This document shows, piece by piece, positions 30,239 through 45,154 of a stretch of DNA of 64,000 nucleotides. How positions within the stretch are numbered: the first letter of the stretch is position 1; each line of letters opens with the position of its first letter. Below the pieces are notes generated by a model. The model was given only the letters and a program-made list of their open reading frames with translations, did not search any database and was not told where the DNA came from. The position numbers and the translations under genes were made by a program. The DNA is from Serinicoccus marinus DSM 15273 (GTDB lineage: Bacteria; Actinomycetota; Actinomycetes; Actinomycetales; Dermatophilaceae), in assembly GCF_008386315.1 (NCBI RefSeq), contig NZ_CP043808.1:1736001-1800000 (forward strand), written 5' to 3'.

Positions 30239-31236
30239 CGGGAGGCCACGAGGTCGCCGCTGCTGCGGCTCGGCTGCGGGACCGCGCTGACGGCATACAT
30301 CTTCTCCACGGTCATCGCGGTGACCGCGCACAGCGCGGCCGCCCCGACGAGGTGGACGGCGACGGCCACGACGGGCAGCCCGGTGAAGAACTGGTAGTAG
30401 CCCACCGCCCCCTGTGCGACCACGAGGACCACCAGCAGGAGCAGCATCCGTCGCACCGGGCGGGGCCAGCCGGCACGCACCGCCAGCGCCAGGGTCAGGA
30501 ACGAGGTCGCGACGAGGACGTAGACCGGCACCGCGTGCGCGCGGGTCACGAGGTAGGCGTCGAAGGTGTGGCGCGCGACGTCGCCGGAGTCGCCGGAGTG
30601 CGGTCCCGTCCCGGTCACCAGGGTGCCCAGGTAGACCGTCAGGGCCACCGAGACGGCGAGGACCGCCCCGAGCACCCGCATCGTCCGCCGTCCTGCGGTG
30701 ACCTGTCCGGGGCGTTCGGCCCGGGCGACGCCCGGCAGGCTCGCCCGTCGGGCCCGGTCGACCAGGATCCCGCCGAGCGTGATGAGACCGGCGGAGACGA
30801 GGAAGTGCACCCCGACCACCCAGGGGTTGAGCCCGGTGATGACGGTGATCCCACCCAGCACCGCCTGCACGGGTATGCCCAGCGCCATCACCAGGGCGAG
30901 CACGAACAGGCCCGGGTGCGTCCGCCGCGAGCGCCAGACGGAGAGGAAGGTGAGCACGGCCACCCCCACGAGCACGAAGGTCAGCAGGCGGTTGCCGAAC
31001 TCGATGACGCCGTGCATACCCATCTCCGGCGTGTTCGTCCAGGACGCGTCCGTGCAGCGGGGCCAGGTCGGGCACCCCAGCCCGCTCGCGGTGAGCCGCA
31101 CCAAACCGCCGGTCAGCACGAGCAGCGCATTGGCGAGCAGCGAGGCCCACGCCATGGCACGGACCCAGGCCCCCGGGGCGTCGGGGAGCAGCCGCCCGAG
31201 CACCCGGCGCGCGCCGCCCTCCCCCGCGGTGCTCAT
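30235..31236 (-). CDS. ctaA: Heme A synthase (CtaA/COX15)
   Basis: The 333-residue membrane protein has eight predicted helices in two four-helix halves. [19 protein letters not shown] contains the conserved Arg and the Cys pair, [13 protein letters not shown] the first heme-ligand His region, and HFLVSAG and RAHAVPVY further His. It oxidises heme O to heme A for cytochrome oxidase. The Cys pair resembles the type with redox-active cysteines in the extracytoplasmic loop. The ATG overlaps the ctaB stop, so product and substrate enzymes are coupled. Confidence 0.94.
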   Translation of the reverse strand: MSTAGEGGARRVLGRLLPDAPGAWVRAMAWASLLANALLVLTGGLVRLTASGLGCPTWPRCTDASWTNTPEMGMHGVIEFGNRLLTFVLVGVAVLTFLSVWRSRRTHPGLFVLALVMALGIPVQAVLGGITVITGLNPWVVGVHFLVSAGLITLGGILVDRARRASLPGVARAERPGQVTAGRRTMRVLGAVLAVSVALTVYLGTLVTGTGPHSGDSGDVARHTFDAYLVTRAHAVPVYVLVATSFLTLALAVRAGWPRPVRRMLLLLVVLVVAQGAVGYYQFFTGLPVVAVAVHLVGAAALCAVTAMTVEKMYAVSAVPQPSRSSGDLVASR

Positions 31237-32201
31237 GTCAGCGGCAGGTGTAGCAACGGGTCGACCGCCACACCGAGGAAGAGGAGGGTGAGGTAGCTGA
31301 TGGAGAAGTGGAACAGCCGCATCGCCCCGAGCGGGGGGCCGGTCACCCCGGCCCGGGCCCGGCCCAGCAGCCGGTGCGACTCCACGACGAAGACCGCGCC
31401 GGCGACCCCTGCGACGACGGTGTAGACCCATCCCATCGGGGCGACCGGGACGAGCACGAGCGAGGTGAGGACAGTGACCCAGGCGTACACCACGACCTGG
31501 CGGCCCACGGCGATGTCCTCGGCGACCACCGGGAGCATCGGCACGCCCGCCGCGGCGTAGTCCTCCTTGAAGCGCATCGACAGCGGCCAGTAGTGCGGCG
31601 GCGTCCAGAAGAAGACGACGAGGAACAGCACCAGCGCGGCCCAGGACAGCCCGTCCGTGACCGCCGACCAGCCGATGAGCACGGGCATGCACCCCGCGAC
31701 CCCGCCCCACACGATGTTCTGGCTGGTGCGCCGCTTGAGGACGATGGTGTAGAAGACGACGTAGAGCGTGATCGCGCCCAGCGCCAGCCAGGCGGACAGC
31801 CAGTTGACGACCAGCCCCAGCCACAGAACGGAGGCCACCCCCAGGACGGCGCCGAAGACGAGCGCGGAGCGCGGCGAGATCGCGCCGGTGACCAGCGGCC
31901 GGGTGGAGGTGCGGTGCATCTGCGCGTCGATGTCGCGGTCGAGGTAGCAGTTGAGGACGTTCGCCGAGGCCGCCGCGAGGGTGCCCCCGACGAGGGTGGC
32001 CACGATGAGCCACATCGGCGGGACCCCGCGCTCGGCGAGGAACATCACCGGGAAGGTGGTGACCAGCAGGAGCTCGATGATGCGCGGCTTGGTCAGTGAG
32101 ACGTAGTCGCCCACCACCCGCCGCCACGGCCGGGCGCCCCGACCCGCGGGCCCGGGCCGCGTCCGTCCGGGACGGGCGGGGCGTGGGTGGAGCGTGGTCA
32201 C
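31233..32201 (-). CDS. ctaB: Protoheme IX farnesyltransferase (heme O synthase)
   Basis: The UbiA-type prenyltransferase (322 residues, nine helices) attaches farnesyl to heme B. The first Asp-rich motif is [18 protein letters not shown], and [15 protein letters not shown] follows the second loop; [14 protein letters not shown] is the family hallmark. I start at the GTG at 32201 ([10 protein letters not shown]), which has AAGGA 5 nt upstream; an in-frame TTG at 32213 is less likely. The gene is divergent from tkt with a 219-bp gap, the conserved actinobacterial arrangement. ctaA follows with overlapping codons. Confidence 0.94.
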   Translation of the reverse strand: MTTLHPRPARPGRTRPGPAGRGARPWRRVVGDYVSLTKPRIIELLLVTTFPVMFLAERGVPPMWLIVATLVGGTLAAASANVLNCYLDRDIDAQMHRTSTRPLVTGAISPRSALVFGAVLGVASVLWLGLVVNWLSAWLALGAITLYVVFYTIVLKRRTSQNIVWGGVAGCMPVLIGWSAVTDGLSWAALVLFLVVFFWTPPHYWPLSMRFKEDYAAAGVPMLPVVAEDIAVGRQVVVYAWVTVLTSLVLVPVAPMGWVYTVVAGVAGAVFVVESHRLLGRARAGVTGPPLGAMRLFHFSISYLTLLFLGVAVDPLLHLPLT

Positions 32202-32420
32202 GGCATCCTTCAACGGTCGTGGTGCGGGTCGCGCGAGGAGCGCTCAGGGGCTCGCGTCGCACCGTCCATCGTAGCCGCCCCGGGTGGTGGCCCGCGCCGC
32301 GGACCGGGACGGGGCGGCCCGGCTCGCGCCCGACCCCCCAGGGACTATGGTCGTGGTGTACCGGAGCGTCCTCGCGGCGCCGCGTCGTCACGTGCCCCCG
32401 CACCGTCAGGAGATGAACCA

Positions 32421-34622
<2,202 letters not shown>

Positions 34623-34668
34623 GCGGCACCACGCGACGGCTTCCCCCCACCACCACCTGAGGAGCGAG

Positions 34669-35814
34669 ATGACTGACACCGCCCGCACCACCCTCCACGA
34701 CCTGGCCGACGCCGGGGTCTCGGTCTGGCTGGACGACCTGAACCGGCCGATGATCTCCTCCGGGGAGCTGCAGTCCTACGTGGACCGCGGCGTCCTGGGG
34801 GTCACCACCAACCCCACGATCTTCGCGTCCGCGCTGGCCGAGGGCGACGCGTACTCCGAGCAGGTGCGCGAGCTCGCCGCCGACGGCGCCGACGTCGATG
34901 ACGCCGTCTTCGCCCTGACCACCGACGACGTGCGCGACGCCTGCGACGTGCTGCGCCCTGTCTACGACCGCACCGACGGCGTCGACGGCCGGGTGTCCAT
35001 CGAGGTGGACCCCGGTGCCGCCAAGGACACCGAGCGGACCGTGCAGATCGCCCAGCAGCTCTGGGAGACCATCGACCGGCCGAACCTGTTCATCAAGATC
35101 CCCGCCACCGTCGAGGGTCTGCCGGCGATCACGCAGACGCTGGCCAGCGGCATCAGCGTCAACGTCACCCTCATCTTCTCCCTCGACCGCTACCGGGGGG
35201 TGATGAACGCCTACCTCACCGGGCTCGAGCAGGCCCGGGAGCAGGGCAGGGACCTGTCCACCATCCACTCGGTGGCCAGCTTCTTCGTGTCCCGGGTCGA
35301 CGGGGAGATCGACTCCCGGCTGGAGGAGATCGGCACCGACGAGGCCCTCGCCCTGCGAGGGCGGGCAGGCCTGGCCAACGCACGGCTCGCCTACCAGGCC
35401 TTCGAGGAGGTCTTCGGCACCCCGCGCTGGCAGAACCTCGCCGACGACGGCGCCCGCCTGCAGCGGCCGCTGTGGGCCTCCACCGGCGTCAAGAACCCTG
35501 ACTACTCCGACACGATGTACGTCACGGGTCTCGTGGCCCCGCACACCGTGAACACGATGCCGGCCAAGACGCTCGAGGCCACGGTCGACCACGCCGCTCT
35601 CGAGGGTGACACCGTGTCCGGCTCCTACGCCCAGGCCCAGCAGGTGCTGGACGACCTGGAGCGGATGGGCGTGTCCTACGCCGAGGTCGTCGACCAGCTC
35701 GAGGCCGAGGGCGTCGACAAGTTCGAGGCCTCCTGGAGCGAGCTGCTCGACACCGTGCAGGCCGAGCTGGACAAGGCGGCGACGTCCCAGGACGGTCAGG
35801 AGAGCTCCCGATGA
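34669..35814 (+). CDS. tal: Transaldolase
   Basis: The 381-residue enzyme exchanges three-carbon units between sedoheptulose-7-P and glyceraldehyde-3-[10 protein letters not shown] at residues 44-52 and the Schiff-base Lys143 in NLFIKIPAT define it, with SVNVTLIFS and [12 protein letters not shown] following. The length matches the long actinobacterial transaldolases. GAGGAG lies 7 nt before the ATG. The pgi start overlaps the stop (ATGA), so the two are translationally coupled. Confidence 0.97.
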   Translation: MTDTARTTLHDLADAGVSVWLDDLNRPMISSGELQSYVDRGVLGVTTNPTIFASALAEGDAYSEQVRELAADGADVDDAVFALTTDDVRDACDVLRPVYDRTDGVDGRVSIEVDPGAAKDTERTVQIAQQLWETIDRPNLFIKIPATVEGLPAITQTLASGISVNVTLIFSLDRYRGVMNAYLTGLEQAREQGRDLSTIHSVASFFVSRVDGEIDSRLEEIGTDEALALRGRAGLANARLAYQAFEEVFGTPRWQNLADDGARLQRPLWASTGVKNPDYSDTMYVTGLVAPHTVNTMPAKTLEATVDHAALEGDTVSGSYAQAQQVLDDLERMGVSYAEVVDQLEAEGVDKFEASWSELLDTVQAELDKAATSQDGQESSR

Positions 35815-37442
35815 GCACCCTCACGGTCCAGGCCCTCGGTGCGGCGGCCGCCGCCGTCGAGCGACACCTCCCGGTCCTGGTGCAGGATCGCGTCGCCTCC
35901 AGGCTGTTCGAGCGGGACGCCACCCTGTGGGGTGACGAGGCCGAGTCCGAGGCGTCCAAGCGGCTCTCCTGGGTCGGACTGCACCGCAGTTCGCGCCCGC
36001 TCGTCGGAGAGGTCGAGGCACTGCGCGAGGAGCTGCGCGAGCGCGGCGTCAGCCGCATCGTGCTCTGCGGCATGGGTGGATCCTCCCTGGCGCCCGAGGT
36101 CATCACCGGGACCGCCGGGGTGGATCTCGTGGTGCTCGACAGCTCTGACCCCGACATGGTCCGCACGGCGCTGGAGGACGGTCTGGAGCGCACGGCGGTC
36201 GTCGTCTCCTCCAAGTCAGGCTCCACGCTGGAGACGGACAGCCAGCGGCGCGCGTTCGTGCACGCCTTCACCGAGGCCGGCATCAACCCGACCGAGCGGC
36301 TCGTCGTGGTCACCGACCCGGGCAGCCCCCTCGACGAGCAGTCGCGCGCCGACGGCTACCGCGTCGTCAACGCCGACCCCGACGTCGGCGGGCGCTACTC
36401 CGCCCTGACCGCCTTCGGGCTGGTGCCCTCCGGCCTGGCCGGGGTGGACCTCGGCGCGCTGCTCGACGACGCCGAGGAAGTCGCCGACCTGCTCGCGGAG
36501 AATGACGAGGCCAACCCGGGGCTGCGCCTGGGCGCCGCCCTCGCCGGTACCCAGCCGCTACGTGACAAGCTGCTCTTCACCGATGCCGGATCGGGCATCG
36601 CCGGCCTGGCCGACTGGGCCGAGCAGCTCATCGCCGAGTCGACCGGCAAGCAGGGCACCGGTGTCCTCCCGGTGGTGACCCCTGCGGGGGACTCCCCCAC
36701 CGCCGGGCTGAGCTCGACCGACGACTGCACCGTGGTGGTGCTGGCACCCGAGGACCAGGAGGAGCCGACCCCGGTCGAGGGCGCGGACTCCGTCGTGGAG
36801 GTCGCCGGTTCGCTCGGCGCCCAGCTGCTCCTCTGGGAGGTCGCGACGGCGGTCGCCGGCCGCCTGCTCGGGATCAACCCCTTCGACCAGCCGGATGTCG
36901 AGAGCGCCAAGCAGGCCGCCCGGGAGATCATGGAGGACGGTGCAGGTGCCGCCGGGGAGGCCGCCGTCACCGACGGTGCGGTTGAGGTGCGCACCGGGGG
37001 CGGTGACTGGCTGGGTCAGGACGTCGACACCCTCGACGGTGCGGTCAGCGCGCTGCTGGAGCAGCTCGACCCTCGCAGCGGCTACCTCGCCGTCATGGTC
37101 TACCTCGACCGGGTCGAGCACGCCGACCTCGCCGACGTGCAGGCCGGCCTGGTCGAGCGCACCGGGCGACCGGTGACCTTCGGCTGGGGGCCCCGCTTCC
37201 TGCACTCCACCGGTCAGTACCACAAGGGTGGCCCGGCCCAGGGTGTCTACCTCCAGGTGACGGGTGCTCCCGCCCAGGACCTGCCGGTCCCGGGCAAGGA
37301 CTTCACCTTCGGTGAGTTCATCGCCGCCCAGGCCGCCGGCGACGCCGCGGTGCTGTCCGACCACGGACGCCCGATCCTGCGGCTGCACCTGACCGACCAG
37401 GAGCAGGGGCTGGCTCAGCTCCGCTCCGTGCTCGCCCGGTGA
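35811..37442 (+). CDS. pgi: Glucose-6-phosphate isomerase
   Basis: The 543-residue protein contains two sugar isomerase (SIS) domains: [12 protein letters not shown] and [15 protein letters not shown] in the first, [21 protein letters not shown] in the second, and a C-terminal region with [13 protein letters not shown] holding the conserved His and Lys. This is the form found behind transaldolase in actinobacteria and homologous to the isomerase half of the fused transaldolase/isomerase proteins of other bacteria. It links glycolysis to the pentose phosphate genes around it. Both ends overlap neighbouring genes by 4 bp. Confidence 0.94.
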   Translation: MSTLTVQALGAAAAAVERHLPVLVQDRVASRLFERDATLWGDEAESEASKRLSWVGLHRSSRPLVGEVEALREELRERGVSRIVLCGMGGSSLAPEVITGTAGVDLVVLDSSDPDMVRTALEDGLERTAVVVSSKSGSTLETDSQRRAFVHAFTEAGINPTERLVVVTDPGSPLDEQSRADGYRVVNADPDVGGRYSALTAFGLVPSGLAGVDLGALLDDAEEVADLLAENDEANPGLRLGAALAGTQPLRDKLLFTDAGSGIAGLADWAEQLIAESTGKQGTGVLPVVTPAGDSPTAGLSSTDDCTVVVLAPEDQEEPTPVEGADSVVEVAGSLGAQLLLWEVATAVAGRLLGINPFDQPDVESAKQAAREIMEDGAGAAGEAAVTDGAVEVRTGGGDWLGQDVDTLDGAVSALLEQLDPRSGYLAVMVYLDRVEHADLADVQAGLVERTGRPVTFGWGPRFLHSTGQYHKGGPAQGVYLQVTGAPAQDLPVPGKDFTFGEFIAAQAAGDAAVLSDHGRPILRLHLTDQEQGLAQLRSVLAR

Positions 37443-38991
37443 GCGGCTCCTCCCCCGCCCCCGTCACCGCTGACACCAACCCGCTGCGCGACCCGGACGA
37501 CAAGCGGCTCCCCCGCATCGCCGGGCCGTGCAGCATGGTGATGTTCGGGGTGACCGGCGACCTTGCGCGCAAGAAGCTCATGCCGGCCATCTACGACCTG
37601 GCCAACCGAGGACTGCTCCCGCCGGGCTTCTCTCTCGTCGGCTTCGCCCGCCGCGACTGGGCGGACCAGGACTTCGCGAAGGTCGTCCACGACTCGGTAC
37701 GCCGGTATGCCCGTACCGAGTTCCGCGAGGAGGTGTGGCGCTCACTGGCCGAGGGCTTCCGATTCGTGCCCGGCGCCTTCGACGACGCGGATGCCTTCGA
37801 GCTCCTCGCAAGGACCGTGCGGGAGCTCGACGACGCGCGCGGCACCGGTGGCAACCACGCCTTCTACCTCTCCATCCCCCCGGACTGGTTCGCTGCGGTC
37901 TGCACCCAGCTGCAGGAGTCCGGGCTGTCCGACCCCAGCCCCGGCACCTGGCGGCGGGTCGTCATCGAGAAACCCTTCGGGCACGACCTTCAGAGCGCAC
38001 AGGAGCTCAACGAGATCGTCGAGGGCGTCTTCCCGCCCGACTCGGTCTTCCGGATCGACCACTACCTCGGCAAGGAGACGGTCCAGAACATCCTGGCGCT
38101 GCGCTTCGCCAACCAGCTCTTCGAGCCGGTCTGGAACGCCAACTACGTCGACCACGTGCAGATCACCATGCCGAGGACATCGGCATCGGCGGTCGTGCCG
38201 GCTACTACGACGAGGTCGGAGCGGCTCGCGACGTCATTCAGAACCACCTCCTGCAGCTCCTCGCCCTCACGGCGATGGAGGAGCCGGTCGCCTTCACCGC
38301 GGACGCCGTCCGTGCGGAGAAGGAGAAGGTCCTGGCCGCGGTGAGCCTCCCCGAGGACCTCGACGCGGCGACCGCCCGCGGACGCTACGGCGCCGGGTGG
38401 CAGGGTACCGAGAAGGTGCAGGGCTACCTCGACGAGGACGGCGTCAAGGAGGACAACCACACCGAGACGTATGCCGCTCTCAAGGTGGACGTGCGCACCC
38501 GCCGCTGGGCGGGGGTGCCGTTCTACCTGCGCACCGGCAAGCGGCTCGGCAAGCGGGTGACCGAGATCGCGGTCGTCTTCCGGCGGGCGCCGCACCTTCC
38601 CTTCAGCTCCACCGCCACCGAGGAGCTGGGCGCCAACGCCATCGTCATCCGGGTCCAGCCGGACGAGGGGATGACGATGCGCTTCGGGTCCAAGGTGCCG
38701 GGCAGCCAGATGGAGGTCCGCGACGTGTCGATGGACTTCGGCTACGGCTCCTCGTTCACCGAGTCCAGCCCGGAGGCCTACGAGCGGCTCATCCTCGACG
38801 TGCTCCTGGGTGAGCCGCCGCTCTTCCCCCGGCACGAGGAGGTCGAGCAGTCCTGGCGCATCCTCGACCCCGTCATCGACCACTGGGCCGCGAGGGACGA
38901 GGCACCGGAGGACTATCCCGCCGGGACCTGGGGCCCGGCAGGTTCGGACGAGATGATGCGCCGCGACGGCCGCGAGTGGAGGCTCCCATGA
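37439..38991 (+). CDS. zwf: Glucose-6-phosphate 1-dehydrogenase, one-base deletion in this sequence
   Basis: The enzyme oxidises glucose-6-P with NADP+. The NADP motif MFGVTGDLARKKLMP and the active site RIDHYLGKETVQN are in the first frame. After HVQITM the frame breaks. The next residues, AEDIGIGGRAGYYDEVGAARD, are read in the neighbouring frame down to WRLP at 38991. One G is missing near 38170 (ATGCCGAGG where ATGGCCGAGG is expected); with it the protein has 517 residues. opcA overlaps the stop. An enzyme lost by a single base in an otherwise intact gene is probably a sequence error. Confidence 0.92.
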
Positions 38992-40109
38992 TCCTGGACC
39001 TGCCCAGCTCCAGCGCGGCGGACGTCGCCAAGAACCTCGTCCGGCTGCGCAACCAGGTCGGGGCCATGGCGATGGGCCGGGTGCTGACCCTGCTGGTCGT
39101 CGTCGACGAGGAGCTCGCGGAGGAGGCCGTGGACGTCGCGAGCGAGGCCACCCGGCAGCACCCGGCCCGCATCCTCGTGGTCGTGAGCGCCAACGCGCGC
39201 GGCCGCGGGCGGCTGGACGCCCAGATCCGGGTCGGCGGCGACGCCGGTGCCTCCGAGATCGTGGTGCTCCGTCTCTACGGCGACCTGACCCGCCACGGCA
39301 GCTCGGTGGTCACACCGCTGCTGCTCCCCGACTCCCCCGTCGTGGCGTGGTGGCCCGGGGACGCCCCGGCCGACGTGGCCGGCGACCCGCTGGGGCAGAT
39401 GGCGCACCGCCGCATCACCGACGCGGCGGCTGCCGGGTCGGCCACCGGCACCCAGCTGCGGCGCCGGACCAAGCACTACCGACCCGGTGACACCGACCTC
39501 ACCTGGACGAGGATCACCCGGTGGCGGGCCCTGCTCGCGGCCTCCCTGGAGAGCGAGCCGTTCGAGCCGGTGCAGCGCGCCGTGGTGGCAGGCGAGCCCG
39601 ACTGCCCGAGCTGTGACCTGCTGGCCGGGTGGCTCGCGTCGTCGCTGCGCTGCTCGGTCGAACGGGTCCGCACCCCCGTCGGGTCGGGCGTGCAGAGCGT
39701 CCGGCTGGAGCGCACCGCCGGGCCGGTGGACCTCGTGCGGCTGGACGACTCGGGCGACACGGCCACCTTGTCGATGGTCGGGAGCCAGCCACGCCTCGTG
39801 GCCCTGCACACGCCCAGCGTGCCGGGAGCGCTCACGGCCGAGCTGCGGCGGCTGGACGCCGACGAGGTGTATGCCCGTTCCCTGTGCGACGGTCTGCCGC
39901 GGGTCCGGCGGGGCGGAACCCGCTCGGCGGCTGCCCGGGCGGGCGACTCCCCCGCTGGTCCTGCGCGGGTCGACCGCAGCGGGTCGGCGCGGCTGGGCAG
40001 CCGGTCGCTGCAGAAGGCTGATGAGCCGGCGGACGGCGCGGACTCGGCCGCCGTGGAGGAGGCCGTCCAGGAGGGGCTGGCCGAGACCGAGGAGACCGGC
40101 TCGGGCTGA
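38988..40109 (+). CDS. opcA: Glucose-6-phosphate dehydrogenase assembly protein OpcA
   Basis: The 373-residue protein is needed for assembly or redox control of glucose-6-P dehydrogenase in cyanobacteria and actinobacteria. The N-terminus MILDLPSSSAADVAKNLVRL, the central SPVVAWWPGDAP and HRRITDAAA are family landmarks. The C-terminal 70 residues are low-complexity, ending in an acidic stretch (EEAVQEGLAETEE). The ATG overlaps the zwf stop. The gene usually following, pgl (6-phosphogluconolactonase), is absent: the next gene, rbpA, is on the opposite strand 25 bp away. Confidence 0.94.
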   Translation: MILDLPSSSAADVAKNLVRLRNQVGAMAMGRVLTLLVVVDEELAEEAVDVASEATRQHPARILVVVSANARGRGRLDAQIRVGGDAGASEIVVLRLYGDLTRHGSSVVTPLLLPDSPVVAWWPGDAPADVAGDPLGQMAHRRITDAAAAGSATGTQLRRRTKHYRPGDTDLTWTRITRWRALLAASLESEPFEPVQRAVVAGEPDCPSCDLLAGWLASSLRCSVERVRTPVGSGVQSVRLERTAGPVDLVRLDDSGDTATLSMVGSQPRLVALHTPSVPGALTAELRRLDADEVYARSLCDGLPRVRRGGTRSAAARAGDSPAGPARVDRSGSARLGSRSLQKADEPADGADSAAVEEAVQEGLAETEETGSG

Positions 40110-40134
40110 GGCCGAGGTGCGGGTCGGTGGCGGC

Positions 40135-40491
40135 TCAGCGGCCGCCGCCCACCCCGCGCTCCCGCATGCGGGTGAGGGCCTCGTCGAGCAGCGCCGCGCC
40201 GTCGGAGTCGCTGCGGCGCTCCTTCACGTAGGCCATGTGGGTCTTGTAGGGCTCGATCCGTGGCGCCTCGGGCGGGGTGGCTCGGTCCTGGCCGGCAGGA
40301 AGCCCGCACCGGGGGCAGTCCCACACGTCCGGCACCTCCACCTCCCCGTCCTGCGCGAAGCTCGGCCGGGTCTCGTGGCCGTTGGCGCACCAGAAGCTGA
40401 CCCTGACCCGTGGCGCGGCGTCCCCGCGCTCGCTCTCCCCCATGGGGCCGGACCCCACGCGCGAGCCGCGGATGGCGTTCGTGTTGACCAT
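40135..40491 (-). CDS. rbpA: RNA polymerase-binding protein RbpA
   Basis: The 118-residue protein binds sigma factor and RNA polymerase in actinobacteria and stabilises promoter complexes. The start MVNTNAIRGSRVGSG is its N-terminal tail, the zinc ligands lie in CANGH and CPRCG, and EPYKTHMAYVKERRSDSDGAALLDEAL forms the sigma-interaction domain. The start at 40491 has AAGGACGAGG a short distance upstream, which I prefer to an upstream in-frame ATG at 40536. It converges on opcA and follows secG by 88 bp. Confidence 0.96.
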   Translation of the reverse strand: MVNTNAIRGSRVGSGPMGESERGDAAPRVRVSFWCANGHETRPSFAQDGEVEVPDVWDCPRCGLPAGQDRATPPEAPRIEPYKTHMAYVKERRSDSDGAALLDEALTRMRERGVGGGR

Positions 40492-40578
40492 GGCTGCCTC
40501 GTCCTTCAGAGCCGACCGGGTGCGGACGAGCACCACCCTACCCCCGACGCGCGACCTTCCTCCCCCGCAGGGGGGAGC

Positions 40579-40821
40579 TCAGCTGAACCGGACGAGCACG
40601 CCGAGGCCGACGATGACCGACACCCACACCAGGGCCATCGCCACGGTGATGCGGTTCAGGTTGCGCTCGGCGACCGAGCTCCCGCCCAGGCTGCTGCTCA
40701 TGCCACCGCCGAACATGTCGGACATGCCACCACCGCGGCCCTTGTGCATGAGGATGAGCAGCACCAGGAAGCAGCTGGTGACCACCAGCAGGGCGTCCAG
40801 GAACCAGCGGACGAACTCCAC
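40579..40821 (-). CDS. secG: Preprotein translocase subunit SecG
   Basis: The 80-residue protein has two membrane helices (about residues 4-23 and 60-78) linked by a Gly-rich loop, HKGRGGGMSDMFGGGMSSSLGGS, the standard SecG signature. It assists SecYE in protein export. The gene lies downstream of tpiA with a 113-bp gap that contains a long hairpin, and upstream of rbpA. The same order (gap-pgk-tpiA-secG) is conserved in actinobacteria. Confidence 0.95.
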   Translation of the reverse strand: MEFVRWFLDALLVVTSCFLVLLILMHKGRGGGMSDMFGGGMSSSLGGSSVAERNLNRITVAMALVWVSVIVGLGVLVRFS

Positions 40822-40852
40822 GTGGGCACACCTTGTCGTCGAACGGTCGGAA

Positions 40853-40890
40853 GTCTGGTGCTCCGCGAGACGGCTCGCGGAGCACCAGAC
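40853..40890. terminator. Perfect 17-bp inverted repeat between tpiA and secG
   Basis: Arms 40853-40869 and 40874-40890 are perfect complements around a 4-nt loop (ACGG on the plus strand). The hairpin begins 45 nt after the tpiA stop on the minus strand and has no T-run. It probably terminates or partly attenuates the gap-pgk-tpiA transcript before secG. Confidence 0.7.
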
Positions 40891-40934
40891 AGCCTAACCG
40901 ACGCAGCGGTGCCCCGCCGACACTCGGATGCCGC

Positions 40935-41732
<798 letters not shown>

Positions 41733-41733
41733 C

Positions 41734-42950
41734 TCAGTCCTCCAGCACCGACAGTCCGGGAAGGTCCTTGCCCTCGAGGTACTCCAGGCTCGCCCCACCG
41801 CCGGTGGAGATGTGTCCGAAGTCGTCCTCGGTGTGCCCGAAGTCCCGGACGGCGGCGGCGGAGTCCCCTCCGCCGACCACCGTCAGGGCACCGGCGGAGG
41901 TCCGGTCGACCAGGGCCTGCGCCACCGCCTTCGTGCCCGAGGCGAAGGGCGCCATCTCGAAGGCGCCCATCGGGCCGTTCCAGAAGATGGTCTGCGCGTC
42001 GGCCAGCCGGCCCACGAAGAGCTCCTCGGAGTCCGGGCCGATGTCCAGCCCCATCCGGTCGGCCGGCATCGCGTCCGCCGGCACCACCTCGTGGGCGGCG
42101 TCGGCCGAGAAGCTGTCGGCGACGACCACGTCGGTCGGCAGGACGATCTCGACGCCCCGCTCGGCCGCGGTCTCCAGGTAGCCCTTGACCGTCTCGACCT
42201 GGTCCTCCTCCAGCAGGCTGGTCCCGACCTCGTGCCCCTGGGCCTTGAGGAAGGTGAAGACCATGCCGCCACCGATGAGCAGCCGGTCAGCGACCGCGAT
42301 GAGCGACTCGATGACGCCGAGCTTGTCGCTGACCTTGGCGCCGCCGAGGATCACCGCATACGGGCGGCGCGGGTCCTCACGGAGGGTGCGCATGACCTCG
42401 ACCTCGGAGACGACGAGCCCGCCGGCGGCGTGTGGCAGCAGCCGCGGCACGTCGTAGACCGAGGCCTGGGCCCGGTGGACCACGCCGAAGCCGTCCGACA
42501 CGAAGCCGTCGGCCAGGCCGGCCAGCGCCTGGGCGAAGTCGGCCCGTTCCTCGTCCGTCTTGGCGGTCTCACCGGGGTTGAACCGGAGGTTCTCCAGGAC
42601 CAGGACGTCGCCGTCCCCCAGGGCCTCCACTGCGGCGGTGGCGCGGTCCCCGACCGTCTCCTCGACGAAGGACACGGTGATGTCGTCGTCGAGGAGCTCG
42701 TCGAGGCGGGTCGCCACCGGGGCCAGGGAGTACTTCGCCTCGGGCGCACCCTTGGGGCGGCCGAGGTGGGCGCAGACCACGACCCGGGCGCCCTCGCGGG
42801 CCAGCCGCTCGATCGTGGGCACCGAGGCGCGCACCCGCCCGTCGTCGGTGATCTCCTGACCGTCGAGCGGCACGTTGAGGTCGCTGCGCACCAGCACGGT
42901 GCGACCCGCCAGCCCGCCGAGGTCGTCGCTGAGCTGATCGATCGTGCGCA

Positions 42951-42951
<1 letters not shown>
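41734..42951 (-). CDS. pgk: Phosphoglycerate kinase
   Basis: The 405-residue enzyme makes ATP from 1,3-bisphosphoglycerate. [45 protein letters not shown] and the nucleotide-binding [15 protein letters not shown] and GGGDSAAAV motifs are all intact, and the two-domain length is normal. The ATG at 42951 overlaps the gap stop (TGATG). It is the middle gene of gap-pgk-tpiA. Confidence 0.97.
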
Positions 42952-44081
<1,130 letters not shown>

Positions 44082-45062
44082 TCAGTCCTCGAGCATGTCC
44101 GGGGTGATGTTGGCCTCGGTCCCCTCGATCCCGAGCTCCTCGGCGCGCTTGTCGGCCATCGCCAGCAGCCGGCGGATCCGGCCTGCGACGGCGTCCTTGG
44201 TCATCGGCGGGTCCGCCAGCTGTCCGAGCTCCTCGAGGCTGGCCTGCTTGTGCTCCAGCCGCAGGGTGCCGGCGACCCGGAGGTGCTCGGGGACGTCGTC
44301 GCCGAGGATCTCCATCGCCCGCTCCACCCGCGCGCCGGCGGCCACGGCGGCCCGCGCCGAGCGGCGCAGGTTGGCGTCGTCGAAGTTGGCGAGCCGGTTC
44401 GCCGTGGCCCGCACCTCGCGCCGCATCCGCCGCTCCTCCCAGGCCAGGACGGCGTCGTGGGCCCCCAGCCGGGTCAGCATCGCCCCGATGGCGTCGCCGT
44501 CCCGGATCACCACGCGGTCCACGCCGCGCACCTCGCGGGCCTTGGCCTGGATGCCGAGCCGACGGGCGGCGCCGACCAGCGCCAGGGCCGCCTCCGGCCC
44601 CGGGCAGGTCACCTCGAGCGCCGAGGACCGTCCGGGCTCGGTGATCGACCCGTGCGCGATGAAGGCTCCGCGCCACGCGGCCTCCGAGTCGCAGACCGCG
44701 GCGCCCACCACGCGTGGCGGCAGCCCGCGGACGGGCCGGCCGCGGTGGTCGATGAGACCGGTCTGGCGGGCGAGGGACTCGCCGTCGGAGGTCGCGCGGA
44801 CGACGTAGCGCGTCTGCTTGCGCAGGCCCCCGGGGCTCATGACCATCAGCTCGCTGCTGGAGCCGTAGACCTCGGCCATGAAGGTGCGCAGCCGACGGGC
44901 GCTCTGCGCGGTGTCCAGCTCCGCCTCGATGACGATGCGACCACCGACGATGTGCAGGCCACCGGCGAAGCGGAGCATGGTCGAGACCTCCGCCTTGCGG
45001 CAGCAGGTCCTGCTGACGGGGAGTCTGCTGAGCTCGTCCTTGACCTTCGCGGTCATCGCCAC
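44082..45062 (-). CDS. whiA: Sporulation-type transcription regulator WhiA
   Basis: The 326-residue protein combines a degenerate LAGLIDADG homing endonuclease fold (residues 10-220) with a C-terminal helix-turn-helix ([24 protein letters not shown]). [21 protein letters not shown] is highly conserved. WhiA controls cell division genes in actinomycetes, sporulating or not. Three starts are possible. AGGAGG at 45072-45077 touches the ATG at 45071 and so cannot serve it; it is 9 nt from the GTG at 45062, giving [14 protein letters not shown], which matches the Streptomyces N-terminus MAMTAAVKDE. I chose that start. yvcK, rapZ and uvrC precede it. Confidence 0.95.
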   Translation of the reverse strand: MAMTAKVKDELSRLPVSRTCCRKAEVSTMLRFAGGLHIVGGRIVIEAELDTAQSARRLRTFMAEVYGSSSELMVMSPGGLRKQTRYVVRATSDGESLARQTGLIDHRGRPVRGLPPRVVGAAVCDSEAAWRGAFIAHGSITEPGRSSALEVTCPGPEAALALVGAARRLGIQAKAREVRGVDRVVIRDGDAIGAMLTRLGAHDAVLAWEERRMRREVRATANRLANFDDANLRRSARAAVAAGARVERAMEILGDDVPEHLRVAGTLRLEHKQASLEELGQLADPPMTKDAVAGRIRRLLAMADKRAEELGIEGTEANITPDMLED

Positions 45063-45097
45063 GGCAGTCATCCTCCTGGGTCGGGCAGTGGTGCTCC

Positions 45098-45144
45098 CCG
45101 GGGTCCAATCCCCCGAGGACCCCGGAAGGCTACCTTCTGGTAGC
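45098..45144. other. Tandem hairpins in the yvcK-whiA spacer
   Basis: Two inverted repeats lie side by side: CCGGGGTCC (45098-45106) with GGACCCCGG (45117-45125), and GCTACC (45129-45134) with GGTAGC (45139-45144) around a 4-nt loop. On the minus strand both come between the yvcK stop and the whiA ribosome binding site. They could end part of the yvcK transcript or control whiA translation. Confidence 0.5.
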
Positions 45145-45154
45145 GGTGCGGCGC

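Noticed and set aside
37439..38991. Programmed frameshifting in zwf, gltB, uvrC or dinB
   Set aside because: No slippery heptamer with a downstream structure is evident; the sites differ from each other, and both insertions and deletions occur, which fits random errors better.
40110..40134. pgl hidden in another frame after opcA
   Set aside because: Only 25 bp separate opcA from rbpA, and no lactonase motif is found in frames overlapping either gene.
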